Below are positions 14,143 through 23,461 of a stretch of 64,000 bases of DNA, piece by piece. Source of the DNA: Nitratireductor aquimarinus. GTDB lineage: Bacteria; Pseudomonadota; Alphaproteobacteria; Rhizobiales; Rhizobiaceae. The first letter of the stretch is position 1, and each line of letters begins with the position of its first letter. The stretch spans positions 1,240,001-1,304,000 of the forward strand of contig NZ_CP177239.1 in NCBI RefSeq assembly GCF_046773475.1. Reading direction: 5' to 3'. The notes below the pieces were generated by a model. The model ran no database searches and was not told the DNA's origin. It worked only from the letters and a program-made list of their open reading frames with translations. Both the position numbers and the translations under genes were made by a program.

Positions 14143-14820
14143 TCAGGAAGCCTTTGCCTCAAGCGCGTTGATCACCTCGGCTGCCAGCGGCCTTGTGATG
14201 CGCGTCTTGCGCTCCAGTGCGGCGCGGTCGATGGCGTCGACGGCGCTGATCGCGCTCGACAGAGAGCGCTCGATGCGGCGCACCAGAAACTGCACCACAT
14301 GCGGCTCCACATCCACCTGCCGGTCGGCGAAGAGCTTGGTGATGACGCCGGCAAGCAGCATGTCGTCGGGCTCGTCGATCTCGACGGTCGCAGCCGCCTT
14401 CAAACGCGACAGAAGATCCGGCAGCTTCACGCCCCACGCGCCAGGAAAGCTGCGCGCGGTGAGAAGCATGGGCTGTCCGCCGGCGCGCGCCGCATTGATC
14501 AGGTGAAAAAGACCGTTCTCGTCCACCGGGCCACGATCGGCGTTGTCGATCAGGATCGGCCGCTCCCCGGCCAGCTCGATGGCCTCCGCGCCAATGCCAT
14601 CGGGCGCGATGACGGCGGCATCCGCCTCCTCGCACCAGATGGCCGCCAGATGCGATTTTCCGCTGCCGGCGGGGCCTGCAAGGATCACCACCGGCGCGGG
14701 CCAGGACGGCCAGTTCTCGATCAGCGCCGCCGCGCGCGCATTGGCGGGCGTCACCACGAGATCATCGCGTGTCAGCGCTTCTCCGGAAGGCAGGTCTAGC
14801 GGAAGCTGGCGGGAAGGCAT
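14143..14820 (-). CDS. hdaA: HdaA, DnaA-related regulator of replication initiation
   Basis: A 225 aa AAA+ protein with Walker A GPAGSGKSH (about 49-57) and a Walker-B-like strand (RPILIDNAD). The lid portion resembles DnaA, but the C-terminal DnaA DNA-binding domain is absent. The opening MPSRQLPLDLP carries the beta-clamp-binding type motif QLPLDL. Hda/HdaA with the sliding clamp stimulates ATP hydrolysis on DnaA. It follows the AI-2E permease gene in the same direction, a usual order in Rhizobiales. Confidence 0.9.
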   Translation of the reverse strand: MPSRQLPLDLPSGEALTRDDLVVTPANARAAALIENWPSWPAPVVILAGPAGSGKSHLAAIWCEEADAAVIAPDGIGAEAIELAGERPILIDNADRGPVDENGLFHLINAARAGGQPMLLTARSFPGAWGVKLPDLLSRLKAAATVEIDEPDDMLLAGVITKLFADRQVDVEPHVVQFLVRRIERSLSSAISAVDAIDRAALERKTRITRPLAAEVINALEAKAS

Positions 14821-14831
14821 TTCTTGTCGTC

Positions 14832-15992
14832 CTAGGATTCGGGCGTATTGCCCGGCTTCTGATGCCCGCTATAGAGCGGCGAAGCGAGATATTGCTTGAT
14901 CGCAAAACGCACGAGCACGGCCACCGCCGCAGCCGCAGGAACGGCGATCAGAAGGCCTGCAAAGCCGAACAGATAACCAAAGGCGAACAGCGCGAACATC
15001 AGCCAGACAGGATGCAGGCCCACGCTCTTGCCCACCAGTTTGGGCTGCAGGATGTTGCCTTCGAGAAACTGGCCGGAGAAGAAGATTGCGGCCACCGCCA
15101 GCACCCACCACCATTCCGGCCAGAACTGCACCACGGCAATGCCGATGGACAGGCCGAAGCCGACCAGCGAGCCGACATAGGGAATGAAGCTGATAAGGCC
15201 GGCGAACAGACCGATCAGCAGGCCGAAATTGAGCCCGACCAGCGAAAGGCCGACCGCATAGAAGACGCCGAGGATAAGGCACAGCGTGCCCTGCCCGCGC
15301 ACGAACCCTGCCGTCGCCACATTGATGTCGCGGGCGATCTGGCGCACCGTCTCCACATGGTCGCGCGGCACCCAGCTGTCCACCTTTTCCACCATGCGGT
15401 CCCAGTCGAGCAGCATGTAGAAGGCAACCACCGGCGTGACCACGAAAAGGCTCGCCACGTTGACGATGGCGACACCCGAACTCCATACGGATTTGAACAG
15501 CGTGCCCAGGAAGCTTGTGCCCTGCGCCAGGATGGAGGTCAGGTTTTCGCGCAGCGCTTCCGTCTCGCCGTTCAGCAGGCTGTCGACCCATTTCGGCTCC
15601 AGCCGGATCATCAGCTCATGAAGGCGTGTGAGATACTCCGGCAGGCGGCTGGCGAAATCCGCAAGCTGCTTGCCAAGCACCGGCACCACAATCATCAGCC
15701 CGACCGCCAAAACGACCACGAAGCCGATCAGGATCACCACCGTGGCCGAGGTGCGCGACAGGCCCATGCGCTCCAGCCGGTCGGCGACCGGGTCCAGAAA
15801 ATAGGCCAGAACCATGCCGGCGAGGAAAGGCAGCAGGATCGAGCTGAACACGTAGAGGAACAGCACAAGCGCCAGCGCCGCCAACAGCCAGAAGGCAATG
15901 TTGCGTATCAATGGCGGGCGTTGGGGCGAGCGGGCGACCGCAGGCCCAGCGTTGCTGTCAGTGTCCTTCGGCGTCACTTTCTGCGTATCCAC
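14832..15992 (-). CDS. AI-2E family transporter (PerM-like permease)
   Basis: A 386 aa inner-membrane protein with about eight hydrophobic segments. The first pair is residues 29-60 (NIAFWLLAALALVLFLYVFS ...), and the family-typical C-terminal segment is ISFIPYVGSLVGFGLSIGIA. A soluble section (about 95-190) lies in the middle. The natural substrate in alphaproteobacteria is not established. Its start overlaps the end of the phosphatidyltransferase gene upstream by 35 nt. Confidence 0.85.
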   Translation of the reverse strand: MDTQKVTPKDTDSNAGPAVARSPQRPPLIRNIAFWLLAALALVLFLYVFSSILLPFLAGMVLAYFLDPVADRLERMGLSRTSATVVILIGFVVVLAVGLMIVVPVLGKQLADFASRLPEYLTRLHELMIRLEPKWVDSLLNGETEALRENLTSILAQGTSFLGTLFKSVWSSGVAIVNVASLFVVTPVVAFYMLLDWDRMVEKVDSWVPRDHVETVRQIARDINVATAGFVRGQGTLCLILGVFYAVGLSLVGLNFGLLIGLFAGLISFIPYVGSLVGFGLSIGIAVVQFWPEWWWVLAVAAIFFSGQFLEGNILQPKLVGKSVGLHPVWLMFALFAFGYLFGFAGLLIAVPAAAAVAVLVRFAIKQYLASPLYSGHQKPGNTPES

Positions 15993-16515
15993 TCATGTGC
16001 TTGATCCAGGCGATGAGATAGGCCGCTCCGGAAGCCACGGTCAAGAGGCCGGTGGCCACGATCAGCCACAGTCGCACGGCACCGGAACTATATCCAAAGG
16101 CAAGTTCGGCCAGCACGAGAAGCGCCAGCAATATCTGCGCCAGCGTGTTGGCCTTGGAGACGAACAGCGGCTTCATGGCCACGGGATGCCCCATCACATT
16201 GGCCAACAGCACGCCGCCAATGATGAGCGCATCGCGCGACACCACGGCGATCACCAGCCACAGGGGCAGCTCCATCATGTAGCCCAGCACGACAAAGACG
16301 CTGACCAGCAGCAGCTTGTCGGCAATCGGGTCCAGATAAGCGCCCAGTTCCGTGCGCTGGTTGAAATGGCGCGCAATGAAACCGTCCACGCCATCGGAAA
16401 TGCCGGCGATCAGGAACCCGGCAAACGCCCAGCCATTGTCACCGGTCAGAAGCGCAAACACCACACCCGGCACCAGAATAAAGCGCATCAATGTTATGAC
16501 GTTGGGTATCGTCAT
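15958..16515 (-). CDS. CDP-alcohol phosphatidyltransferase family protein
   Basis: A 185 aa membrane enzyme with the family signature DG-x2-AR-x8-G-x3-D-x3-D, seen as DGVDGFIARHF ... ELGAYLDPIADK (residues about 41-67), and four to five hydrophobic helices. The family joins a CDP-linked lipid to an alcohol. A second member, the likely true PgsA, lies at 29475, so this one may make another phospholipid such as cardiolipin. That is inference. It runs leftward with the permease and hdaA and diverges from purM. Confidence 0.85.
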   Translation of the reverse strand: MTIPNVITLMRFILVPGVVFALLTGDNGWAFAGFLIAGISDGVDGFIARHFNQRTELGAYLDPIADKLLLVSVFVVLGYMMELPLWLVIAVVSRDALIIGGVLLANVMGHPVAMKPLFVSKANTLAQILLALLVLAELAFGYSSGAVRLWLIVATGLLTVASGAAYLIAWIKHMSGYAESDAEGH

Positions 16516-16720
16516 GGTTCCTACTCCAGCCTCGCGCCCGTCTCGCGCCTCCTATCGGACCATTGCGGCCAGACCACGTTTCGGCGCACACTTATCGCAG
16601 GCTTTCTCAGATTGTGGGAGAGCCCCGCGCTTTCAATAGGCCAGCTTGTTGATATCTCGCGCCTTGCGGAAGCGCCGCCTTCATGCAAGAAGCCCAGAAA
16701 AACGCGGCGGCGAGAACGAT

Positions 16721-17788
16721 ATGGCTCAGGAACCCAAGAACGGCCTTACCTACGCGGATGCGGGCGTCGACATCGATGCGGGCAGCCGGCTGGTGGACAA
16801 GATCAAGCCCATGGTGCGCGCGACGCGCCGTCCGGGCGCTGACAGCGAGATCGGCGGCTTTGGCGGCCTGTTCGACCTCAAGGCGGCGGGCTTCACCGAC
16901 CCGGTGCTGGTGGCTGCCAATGATGGCGTCGGCACCAAGCTCAAGATTGCCATCGAAGCGGACAAGCACGATACGGTCGGCATCGACCTTGTGGCCATGT
17001 GCGTGAACGATCTGGTCGTTCAGGGCGCAGAACCCCTCTTCTTCCTCGACTATTTCGCCACCGGCAAGCTCGATCCCGATCAGGGCGCGGCCATCGTTTC
17101 GGGCATTGCGGAAGGCTGCAAGCAGGCAGGCTGTGCGCTGATCGGCGGCGAAACGGCGGAAATGCCCGGCATGTATCACGGTGATGATTACGATCTCGCC
17201 GGCTTCGCCGTGGGCGCGGCCGAGCGTGGCAGGCTTCTGCCCACCGGCGACATTGCCGAGGGCGACGTTCTGCTCGGCCTCGCCTCCTCCGGCGTCCATT
17301 CCAACGGTTTCTCGCTTGTGCGCCGCATCGTTTCCGATGCCGGGCTCGAATGGAGCGACAAGGCTCCCTTCGCCCCCGGGCAGACGCTCGGCGAGGCGCT
17401 GCTGGAGCCGACGCGCATCTACGTCAAATCCCTGCTCGCGACGCTGAAAGCCGCCTGGGGCATCAAGGCGCTTGCCCATATCACCGGTGGCGGTTTCCCT
17501 GAAAACCTGCCGCGCGTTCTGCCTGATCATCTGGCAGCGGAGATCGACCTCGATGCGATCGACGTGCCGCCGGTCTTCTCCTGGCTTGCCGGGACGGGCG
17601 GCGTTGCCGAGCGCGAGATGCTTTCCACCTTCAACTGCGGCATCGGCATGGTTGTTGCCGTGGCTGCCGATGAGGCCGCGCAGATCGCAGCCCTGCTTCA
17701 GGAAGCGGGCGAGAGCGTCACCATGCTCGGCCAGATCGTGCCGCGTCAGGCAGCCGGCGTCACCTATCGCGGTGAACTCGACCTATGA
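16721..17788 (+). CDS. purM: Phosphoribosylformylglycinamidine cyclo-ligase (AIR synthase)
   Basis: A 355 aa purine-biosynthesis enzyme converting FGAM to AIR with ATP. Visible: the N-terminal LTYADAGVDIDAGSRLVDKI, the GVGTKLKIA strand, GIAEGCKQAGCALIGGETAEMPGMY and HITGGGFPENLPR. ATG 16721 gives the normal length; the frame is open 25 codons upstream with no protein-like sequence. The stop overlaps purN by 4 nt, so the two steps are translationally coupled. Confidence 0.95.
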   Translation: MAQEPKNGLTYADAGVDIDAGSRLVDKIKPMVRATRRPGADSEIGGFGGLFDLKAAGFTDPVLVAANDGVGTKLKIAIEADKHDTVGIDLVAMCVNDLVVQGAEPLFFLDYFATGKLDPDQGAAIVSGIAEGCKQAGCALIGGETAEMPGMYHGDDYDLAGFAVGAAERGRLLPTGDIAEGDVLLGLASSGVHSNGFSLVRRIVSDAGLEWSDKAPFAPGQTLGEALLEPTRIYVKSLLATLKAAWGIKALAHITGGGFPENLPRVLPDHLAAEIDLDAIDVPPVFSWLAGTGGVAEREMLSTFNCGIGMVVAVAADEAAQIAALLQEAGESVTMLGQIVPRQAAGVTYRGELDL

Positions 17789-18459
17789 CCAGGCGCGCGC
17801 GCAAACGGGTTGCGATCCTCATCTCCGGCCGTGGTTCGAACATGGCGGCGCTGGTTGCCGCTGCCATCGACCCTGCCTTTCCCGCCGAGATCGTTGGTGT
17901 CATCTCCAACCGCGCCGATGCGCGCGGCCTCGAGATCGCCGAAACCCACAGCATCCCCACCAGGGTTGTGCCTTCGCGCGAGTATGACGGTCGTGCAGCG
18001 CATGACGCGGCAATCCACGAGGCGCTGACCGAACTGAAGGCCGAAATCGTCTGCCTTGCCGGTTACATGCGCCTTCTGACACCGGAATTCGTTCAGAAGT
18101 GGAAAGGCCGGATGATCAACATCCACCCGGCCCTTCTGCCCAGTTTCCGCGGGCTCGACACCCATGCCCGGGCGCTCGCAAATGGCGTGCGCGTTCATGG
18201 CTGCACCGTTCATTTCGTCACGCCGGAAATGGATGAGGGACCGATCATCGCGCAGGCAGCCGTGCCGGTTCTGAGCAACGACACCGAGGAAACGCTGGGC
18301 GCGCGCGTACTCAAGGTGGAGCACCGTCTCTATCCGCTGGCGCTTCGCTACCTCGTTGAAGGCAAGGTGCGCATGTCCGGCGGCGCAGCCGTATTCTCCG
18401 GCGTCGACGAGGAACGCGGCGATCTTGCCATCGTTTCACCCGGCCAGCGCCGGGACTAA
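17785..18459 (+). CDS. purN: Phosphoribosylglycinamide formyltransferase (GART)
   Basis: A 224 aa enzyme that transfers formyl from 10-formyl-THF to GAR. It shows the start RKRVAILISGRGSNMAALVA and the active-site strand MINIHPALLPSFRGLDTHARAL, with catalytic Asn and His, then HFVTPEMDEGPIIAQAAVPV. It overlaps purM by 4 nt. Confidence 0.95.
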   Translation: MTRRARKRVAILISGRGSNMAALVAAAIDPAFPAEIVGVISNRADARGLEIAETHSIPTRVVPSREYDGRAAHDAAIHEALTELKAEIVCLAGYMRLLTPEFVQKWKGRMINIHPALLPSFRGLDTHARALANGVRVHGCTVHFVTPEMDEGPIIAQAAVPVLSNDTEETLGARVLKVEHRLYPLALRYLVEGKVRMSGGAAVFSGVDEERGDLAIVSPGQRRD

Positions 18460-18469
18460 GGGCGGCAGG

Positions 18470-18892
18470 TTGAGCGCAACCGAACCGCCCTTCCCTTCGC
18501 CTGCCATCGCGGCTGCCTTTGCAGCCTTTCCCGATGCCGTTCGGCCGCAATTGCTTCGCGTCCGTGAACTGATCTTCGAGACGGCCCGCCGCACCGCAGG
18601 CATTGGCCGGATCGAGGAAACGCTGAAATGGGGCCAGCCCGCCTATCTGACGCCGGAGACCAGGTCCGGCAGCACGATCCGGCTGGGCATTCCCAAATCT
18701 CCGTCAGATGGCTGGGCGCTTTTCGTCCACTGCCAGACATCGCTCATCCGGCAATTCCGCGAGCACTATCCCGACCGCTTCACTTTCGAAGGCAACCGCG
18801 CACTGCTCTTCCGGCCTGACGAAGTGATTCCGGAAGACGCCCTAAGCCATTGTCTTGCCTTGGCATTGACCTATCACCAGAAGCGCTCCTGA
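18470..18892 (+). CDS. DUF1801-type protein
   Basis: A 140 aa cytoplasmic protein with the DUF1801-like core: TGIGRIEETLKWGQPAYLTP, GWALFVHCQTSLIRQFREHY and RALLFRPDEVIPEDAL. A TTG at 18470 after GGCGGCAGG is the most likely start, because no ATG lies between the purN stop and the conserved region. It follows purN by 10 nt. Function is not established for the family. Confidence 0.75.
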   Translation: MSATEPPFPSPAIAAAFAAFPDAVRPQLLRVRELIFETARRTAGIGRIEETLKWGQPAYLTPETRSGSTIRLGIPKSPSDGWALFVHCQTSLIRQFREHYPDRFTFEGNRALLFRPDEVIPEDALSHCLALALTYHQKRS

Positions 18893-18902
18893 CGTTCAAG
18901 CT

Positions 18903-19025
18903 GTGCGTGGTTCGACAGGCTCACCATGAGGGTGGCCGTGGCTGGCGAGAAGCCCTGAACAAAGGCACTGCGCCGCGTTTGACGACCAACGCCCTCCCTC
19001 ATGGTGAGCCTGTCGAACCACGCAC
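18903..19025. repeat. Perfect 30-bp inverted repeat with 63-bp spacer
   Basis: The 30 bases 18903-18932 are the exact reverse complement of 18996-19025 (core TTCGACAGGCTCACCATGAG). The element lies alone in a 253-bp gap between two convergent genes. Sequences with this core recur in intergenic regions of many proteobacteria, so this is probably a dispersed palindromic repeat pair. It could also end transcription from both sides. Confidence 0.75.
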
Positions 19026-19145
19026 CGCGTTAATGCAATGCGGTGTCATGCATCGTCGCGTCTGGGCAGGCGCTGCCACCCAGAAACACGGACGAAGCCA
19101 GTGCATTGAGCGGCTTCGTCCTTTCTGACAGGTCTGAAAAACGCT

Positions 19146-21248
19146 TCAGACGGCCCGCACCCAGACCTTCGTGTCATGGAACGCTGCGCCGCCGTAAGGT
19201 GCGATGGAATCGGCTCCCGTCAGCACGTTGATGCCCTCACCGCGTTCATGAGCGGTGTTCGGCCAGATGCCTTCGGCGATCACCACGCCGCGCCGCACGC
19301 CATCGAACAGCTTGACGTGAAGCACCACCTCGCCGCGCTGATTGCCGATTTCCACGCGGTCTCCGACAGAAAGCCCAAGCCCGGCGGCGTCGTCGGGATG
19401 CAGCATCAGTTCCGGGCGTCCTTCCCGTTTGATCGAGCCCGGCGTCTCCGTAAAGCTCGAATTCAGGAAGGTGCGCGCGGGCGAAGTGGCGAGCCTGAAG
19501 GGATGCTCGGGATCGGCCGTCTCGATGAAATCCATATGGTCGGGGAATTCCGGCATACGCTGATGCGGCCCCTGCAATCCGATGGATGCGGGTGGACGAT
19601 TGGGCGCGGGCGTGCCGGTCCAGTCCGGGCGGAAACGGAACTTGCCATCCGGATGACCGAACCCGTTGACGAAATGGGCTGTGTCGAAATCCGGCTGCAC
19701 ATCGGCCCAGCGCTCTTCCTTGAGACTGTCGAAATCACCGAGGCCACGGCGCTCCAGCATCCAGTCCACATGCGCACGCGCGGAGAGCCCGAAGCCGGGC
19801 TGATCGGCAACGCCGAGGCGTTTTGCCAGTTCTTCGATGACAAAGATGTTCTCGCGCGCCTCGCCCGGCGCATCCACCAGTTTGGGGCCGAGCACGATGT
19901 GCTGGTGGCCGCCGCCGCGATAGATGTCGTCATGCTCCAGGAACATGGTGGCCGGCAGAACCACATCGGCAAGCTTCGCCGTGTCGGTCATGAACTGCTC
20001 GTGCACACAGGTGAAGAGATCTTCGCGCAGGAAGCCCTCTTTCACCAGCCGTTGCTCCGGCGCGATGTTGGCCGGATTGGTGTTCTGGATCAGAAGCGCG
20101 GTGACCGGCGGGCCGCCACGCAGCGCCTCTTCATCATTGGTGAGAATGCGGCCGATCTGCGATTGATCGAGCGAGCGGATCGCGGGATCGCGCAGCGCCT
20201 CGCCCTCGATCAGTGACTTGTCCAGCCGAAAGATCGATGAATTGGAGTGGAACGCGCCACCACCCTCATATTGCCAGCAGCCGGTGACGGCGGCGACAGA
20301 CAGGGCCGCGTGCATGTTCACCACGCCGTTGCGATTGCGCGTAAAGCCGTAGCCGAGGCGGAAGAAGGTGCGCTTCGTCTCGCCCACCAGCCGTGCGAAG
20401 GTCTCGATTTCCGCCACCGAAAGGCCGGTGATGGCAGACGCCCATTCGGGCGTGCGCGTTGCAAGATGCGCCTCGAGCCCGGCGGGGTCATCCGTGTATT
20501 TTGCGAGAAATGCCCGGTCCGCCAGCCCTTCACGGAAGAGAACATGCATCGTCGCGCAGGCCAGCGCGGCGTCCGTTCCCGGCTTAAGGACGAGGCCGAT
20601 ATCCGCCTGTTTCATGGTGGCGTTGTCGTAGACGTCGATCACCACGATCTTCGCGCCGCGCTCCTTGCGCGCGCGGATCGCGTGCGTCATCACATTGACC
20701 TGTGTGGCAACCGCGTTGGTGCCCCAGATCACCACGCAGTCGGATTTGGCCATCTCGCGCGGATCGGGACCGCGCAGATCGCCCGCCCCCATCACGAAAC
20801 CCGTCCATGCCGCATTGGTGCAGACCGTGCCGAAGAAGCCCGAATAGCGCTTGGCGTGGCGCAGCCTGTCGATGGAGTCGCGCTGCACAAGCCCCATCGT
20901 CCCGGCATAGTAGTAAGGCCAGATGGCCTCGCTTCCATGCTTTTCCTCGGCCTTGAGGAAGGCTTCCGCCACCAGATCGAGCGCGGCGTCCCAGCTCGCT
21001 TCCTTCCAGTTGCCCTCACCCTTCGCGCCCGAACGCACCCGTGGCTTCAAAAGCCGGTCCGGGTGATGGATACGCTCCGAATAGCGCGCCACCTTGGCGC
21101 AGATCACGCCGGCGGTGTAGCTATTGTCCTTCGCGCCATAAACGCGACCGATGCGACCGTCCTTCACCTCAACGTCGAGCGCACAGGTCGAGGGGCAGTC
21201 ATGCGGGCAGGCCGAATGTCCGATATGGATGTTTGCGTGTGTGTTCAT
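19146..21248 (-). CDS. Molybdopterin oxidoreductase (formate dehydrogenase/BisC superfamily)
   Basis: A 700 aa cytoplasmic enzyme. The N-terminal 4Fe-4S motif is C-x3-C-x3-C (ACPHDCPSTC, 13-22) plus Cys50 (GVICAK). Molybdopterin-binding segments follow (KSDCVVIWGTNAVATQVN; VIDVYDNATMKQADIGLVLKPGTDAAL), then a C-terminal MGD-binding domain (MLHPDDAAGLGLSVGDRVEI). No Tat signal is visible. The substrate is unknown. It needs the Mo-cofactor, whose synthase genes moaD/moaE lie at 30080-30810. No electron-transfer subunit is adjacent. Confidence 0.9.
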   Translation of the reverse strand: MNTHANIHIGHSACPHDCPSTCALDVEVKDGRIGRVYGAKDNSYTAGVICAKVARYSERIHHPDRLLKPRVRSGAKGEGNWKEASWDAALDLVAEAFLKAEEKHGSEAIWPYYYAGTMGLVQRDSIDRLRHAKRYSGFFGTVCTNAAWTGFVMGAGDLRGPDPREMAKSDCVVIWGTNAVATQVNVMTHAIRARKERGAKIVVIDVYDNATMKQADIGLVLKPGTDAALACATMHVLFREGLADRAFLAKYTDDPAGLEAHLATRTPEWASAITGLSVAEIETFARLVGETKRTFFRLGYGFTRNRNGVVNMHAALSVAAVTGCWQYEGGGAFHSNSSIFRLDKSLIEGEALRDPAIRSLDQSQIGRILTNDEEALRGGPPVTALLIQNTNPANIAPEQRLVKEGFLREDLFTCVHEQFMTDTAKLADVVLPATMFLEHDDIYRGGGHQHIVLGPKLVDAPGEARENIFVIEELAKRLGVADQPGFGLSARAHVDWMLERRGLGDFDSLKEERWADVQPDFDTAHFVNGFGHPDGKFRFRPDWTGTPAPNRPPASIGLQGPHQRMPEFPDHMDFIETADPEHPFRLATSPARTFLNSSFTETPGSIKREGRPELMLHPDDAAGLGLSVGDRVEIGNQRGEVVLHVKLFDGVRRGVVIAEGIWPNTAHERGEGINVLTGADSIAPYGGAAFHDTKVWVRAV

Positions 21249-21332
21249 GGCGGGGACACTAGCGATTTTCTCTGCACACGCGTAGAGCCAGTTTTCAGAA
21301 AATCAGGTGCAAACGCCACCGAAGTGGGTAAC

Positions 21333-22181
21333 ATGAACTATCGTCACGTCTATCACGCCGGAAACTTTGCGGATGTGGTCAAACACGCAGTGCTGGCGCG
21401 CATCGTCGAATATCTGAAGCGCAAGGACAAAGCCTTTCGCGTCATCGACACCCATGCCGGCATCGGCCTCTATGACCTTTCTTCCGAGGAGGCGCAGAAG
21501 ACGGGTGAATGGCAGGGCGGCATCGGACGGCTGATGGAGGCTTCGCTCGACGCTGAAACCGCCAGCCTTTTGAATCCCTTGCTCGATGCCGTTCACGCAG
21601 TGAATCAGGAAGGCGGCATCCAGCGCTATCCGGGCTCGCCCCGCGTCACACGCCACCTCCTGCGCAAACAGGACCGCCTGACCGCCGTCGAGCTGCACCC
21701 GCAGGACGCCGCCCGTCTGAAAGAGGAATTCGCCGGCGATTTCCAGACACGCGTGATCGAGCTAGACGGCTGGCTGGCGCTCGGCGCGCATCTGCCGCCG
21801 AAGGAAAAGCGTGGACTGGTCCTCATTGACCCGCCCTTCGAGCAGGAAGGCGAGTTCACACGCATCGCGGCCAGGCTTCAGAAAGCACATGCGCGTTGGC
21901 CGGGCGGCATCTATGCCATCTGGTACCCGATCAAGGACCACAGGGCGGTCGACGCCTTCCGCAAGACGCTTGCCGACAGCGGCATCGCCGATGTGATCGA
22001 CATCCGGCTGCAGCTGCGCGCGCCCTCATCCGAACCGCGCCTCGACGGCACGGGAATGATCATCGTCAACCCGCCCTTCGTGCTGCAGAAGGAAATGGAA
22101 ACCGTCCTGCCGCCGCTCGCCAGCATACTCGGCGACAATGGCAAGGGACGCTGGAGCATCGAAAGGCTGGCGGCAGAATGA
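21333..22181 (+). CDS. rlmJ: 23S rRNA (adenine-2030-N6)-methyltransferase RlmJ
   Basis: A 282 aa RlmJ/ComJ-type enzyme. It begins MNYRHVYHAGNFADVVKHAV, the family hallmark, and has the SAM region VIDTHAGIGLYDL and catalytic VLIDPPFE (about 167-174). ATG 21333 matches the conserved start; the long upstream frame is antisense to the oxidoreductase and not used. It diverges from the oxidoreductase gene with an 84-bp gap. Confidence 0.92.
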   Translation: MNYRHVYHAGNFADVVKHAVLARIVEYLKRKDKAFRVIDTHAGIGLYDLSSEEAQKTGEWQGGIGRLMEASLDAETASLLNPLLDAVHAVNQEGGIQRYPGSPRVTRHLLRKQDRLTAVELHPQDAARLKEEFAGDFQTRVIELDGWLALGAHLPPKEKRGLVLIDPPFEQEGEFTRIAARLQKAHARWPGGIYAIWYPIKDHRAVDAFRKTLADSGIADVIDIRLQLRAPSSEPRLDGTGMIIVNPPFVLQKEMETVLPPLASILGDNGKGRWSIERLAAE

Positions 22182-22262
22182 CCCGCCCGCGCTTGACCCC
22201 GAAGACGGGCTGGCGCAAAACTCTACGCATTACACGGTAACACTCATCCGGGAGACAGTCTC

Positions 22263-22700
22263 ATGGCGCGCTTCAAGGCTCTGGCAGCCAGCCTCGCCGC
22301 AATTTTCGCCACCGCATTCATTCCAATGCAGGCGCAAGCGGCCGATCCGGTTGGCGCCTATGGCGCGACCGGTGATGTCTGCGCGGATGCAGGCGTCCAG
22401 TCGACGATCCAGAAGCGTTTTCGCTATCAGGTCACCCACGTACCGAATCTGCCGAATGTCGACATCGTCGATTTCCACGGCGCCTATCAGACCCGCTACA
22501 ACCCGTCTTCGGCAGACAGCCCCATCGAGCGGCGCTATTGCCGTGCGACGGCACGCCTCTCCGACGGACGCGACCGCGCCATCTGGTATCTGGTCGAATA
22601 CGGTCAGGGCTTTGCCGGCCTCGGCAACAATGTGGAGTTTTGCGTTTCCGGCTTCGACCGCTGGAACGTCTATGACGGCGGCTGCCGCGTTCTGCGATAG
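22263..22700 (+). CDS. Secreted hypothetical protein
   Basis: A 145 aa protein with a signal peptide (MARFKALAASLAAIFATAFI, then PMQAQA before ADPV). Four Cys in the mature part could form two disulfides (GDVCAD, RRYCRA, EFCVSG, GGCRVL). No family recognised. It lies 23 bp upstream of an exported RNase T2, and the two may be co-transcribed. Confidence 0.75.
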   Translation: MARFKALAASLAAIFATAFIPMQAQAADPVGAYGATGDVCADAGVQSTIQKRFRYQVTHVPNLPNVDIVDFHGAYQTRYNPSSADSPIERRYCRATARLSDGRDRAIWYLVEYGQGFAGLGNNVEFCVSGFDRWNVYDGGCRVLR

Positions 22701-22723
22701 GCAATTCAGTTCCGGGGCAATCC

Positions 22724-23395
22724 ATGCGCATTGGCAAACGGCTGCGGGCCGCAGCTTTCGCCTGTCTGATTCTGTCAGGGGCTGCGCCGGCGCTTGCCGG
22801 CGAGCGCGGCGCGCCGACTGGGGTGTTCGACTTCTACGTCTTGTCTCTGAGCTGGTCGCCCAGCTATTGCGCCGCTGAAGGCGCAGACGCGAACCGGCAG
22901 CAATGCGGGCGCGAACGTCCCTATGCCTTCGTTGTCCACGGTCTGTGGCCGCAATATGAGGATGGCTATCCGGAGTATTGCCGCTCCAAACGCCCGCAGC
23001 GCGTGCCCAACGCGCTGGTAGACCGCTATCGCGACATCATGCCATCCGCCGGCCTGATGGGGCACCAGTGGCGCAAGCACGGCATGTGCACGGGCGTTGC
23101 GCAGGAAGACTATTTCGCCCTCACCCGCAAGGCGCGTGAGCGCGTAGAGACGCCGCCCGCATTCAGAAACCTGGAAAAACCGGTGATGGTCTCGCCTGAG
23201 GCCGTGGAGGAGGCTTTCCTTGCCGCCAATCCGGGGCTGGAGAAGGATGCGATCGCGGTCACCTGCGACAGGCGCTATCTGCGCGAGGTGCGCATCTGCA
23301 TGACGAAGGACATGGAATTCCGCGCCTGCGAAGCGGTGGACCGCAAGGACTGCCGCAGCAAACGCGTTCTCCTGCCTCCGGCCCGCAGCAGATAA
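22724..23395 (+). CDS. Ribonuclease T2 family protein, periplasmic
   Basis: A 223 aa exported endoribonuclease. A signal peptide ends near APALAG (residue 26). The two conserved active-site blocks are CAS I FVVHGLWPQ (His72) and CAS II MGHQWRKHGMC (His114, His119). The usual acidic residue of CAS II (H-E-W/F) is Gln115 here, so catalytic strength is uncertain. Paired cysteines fit the T2 fold. A terminator follows. Confidence 0.88.
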   Translation: MRIGKRLRAAAFACLILSGAAPALAGERGAPTGVFDFYVLSLSWSPSYCAAEGADANRQQCGRERPYAFVVHGLWPQYEDGYPEYCRSKRPQRVPNALVDRYRDIMPSAGLMGHQWRKHGMCTGVAQEDYFALTRKARERVETPPAFRNLEKPVMVSPEAVEEAFLAANPGLEKDAIAVTCDRRYLREVRICMTKDMEFRACEAVDRKDCRSKRVLLPPARSR

Positions 23396-23413
23396 AGAAG
23401 CGGCAGATAAAGA

Positions 23414-23440
23414 AAAAGCCGGGCGCATGGCCCGGCTTTT
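23414..23440. terminator. Bidirectional intrinsic terminator
   Basis: AAAAGCCGGG (23414-23423) and CCCGGCTTTT (23431-23440) form a G/C stem with A and T tracts on each side. It lies between the convergent RNase T2 and outer-membrane protein genes and can serve both. Confidence 0.85.
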
Positions 23441-23461
23441 CCCGATTGCTCTTCAGTTCGA

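Noticed and set aside
14769..16004. His/Asp/Gln-rich 411-codon frame
   Set aside because: It is the reverse of the AI-2E permease gene; its composition comes from hydrophobic codons read backwards.
20247..21332. 362-codon upstream extension of rlmJ
   Set aside because: Antisense to the oxidoreductase; RlmJ proteins begin at MNYRHVYHAGNF.
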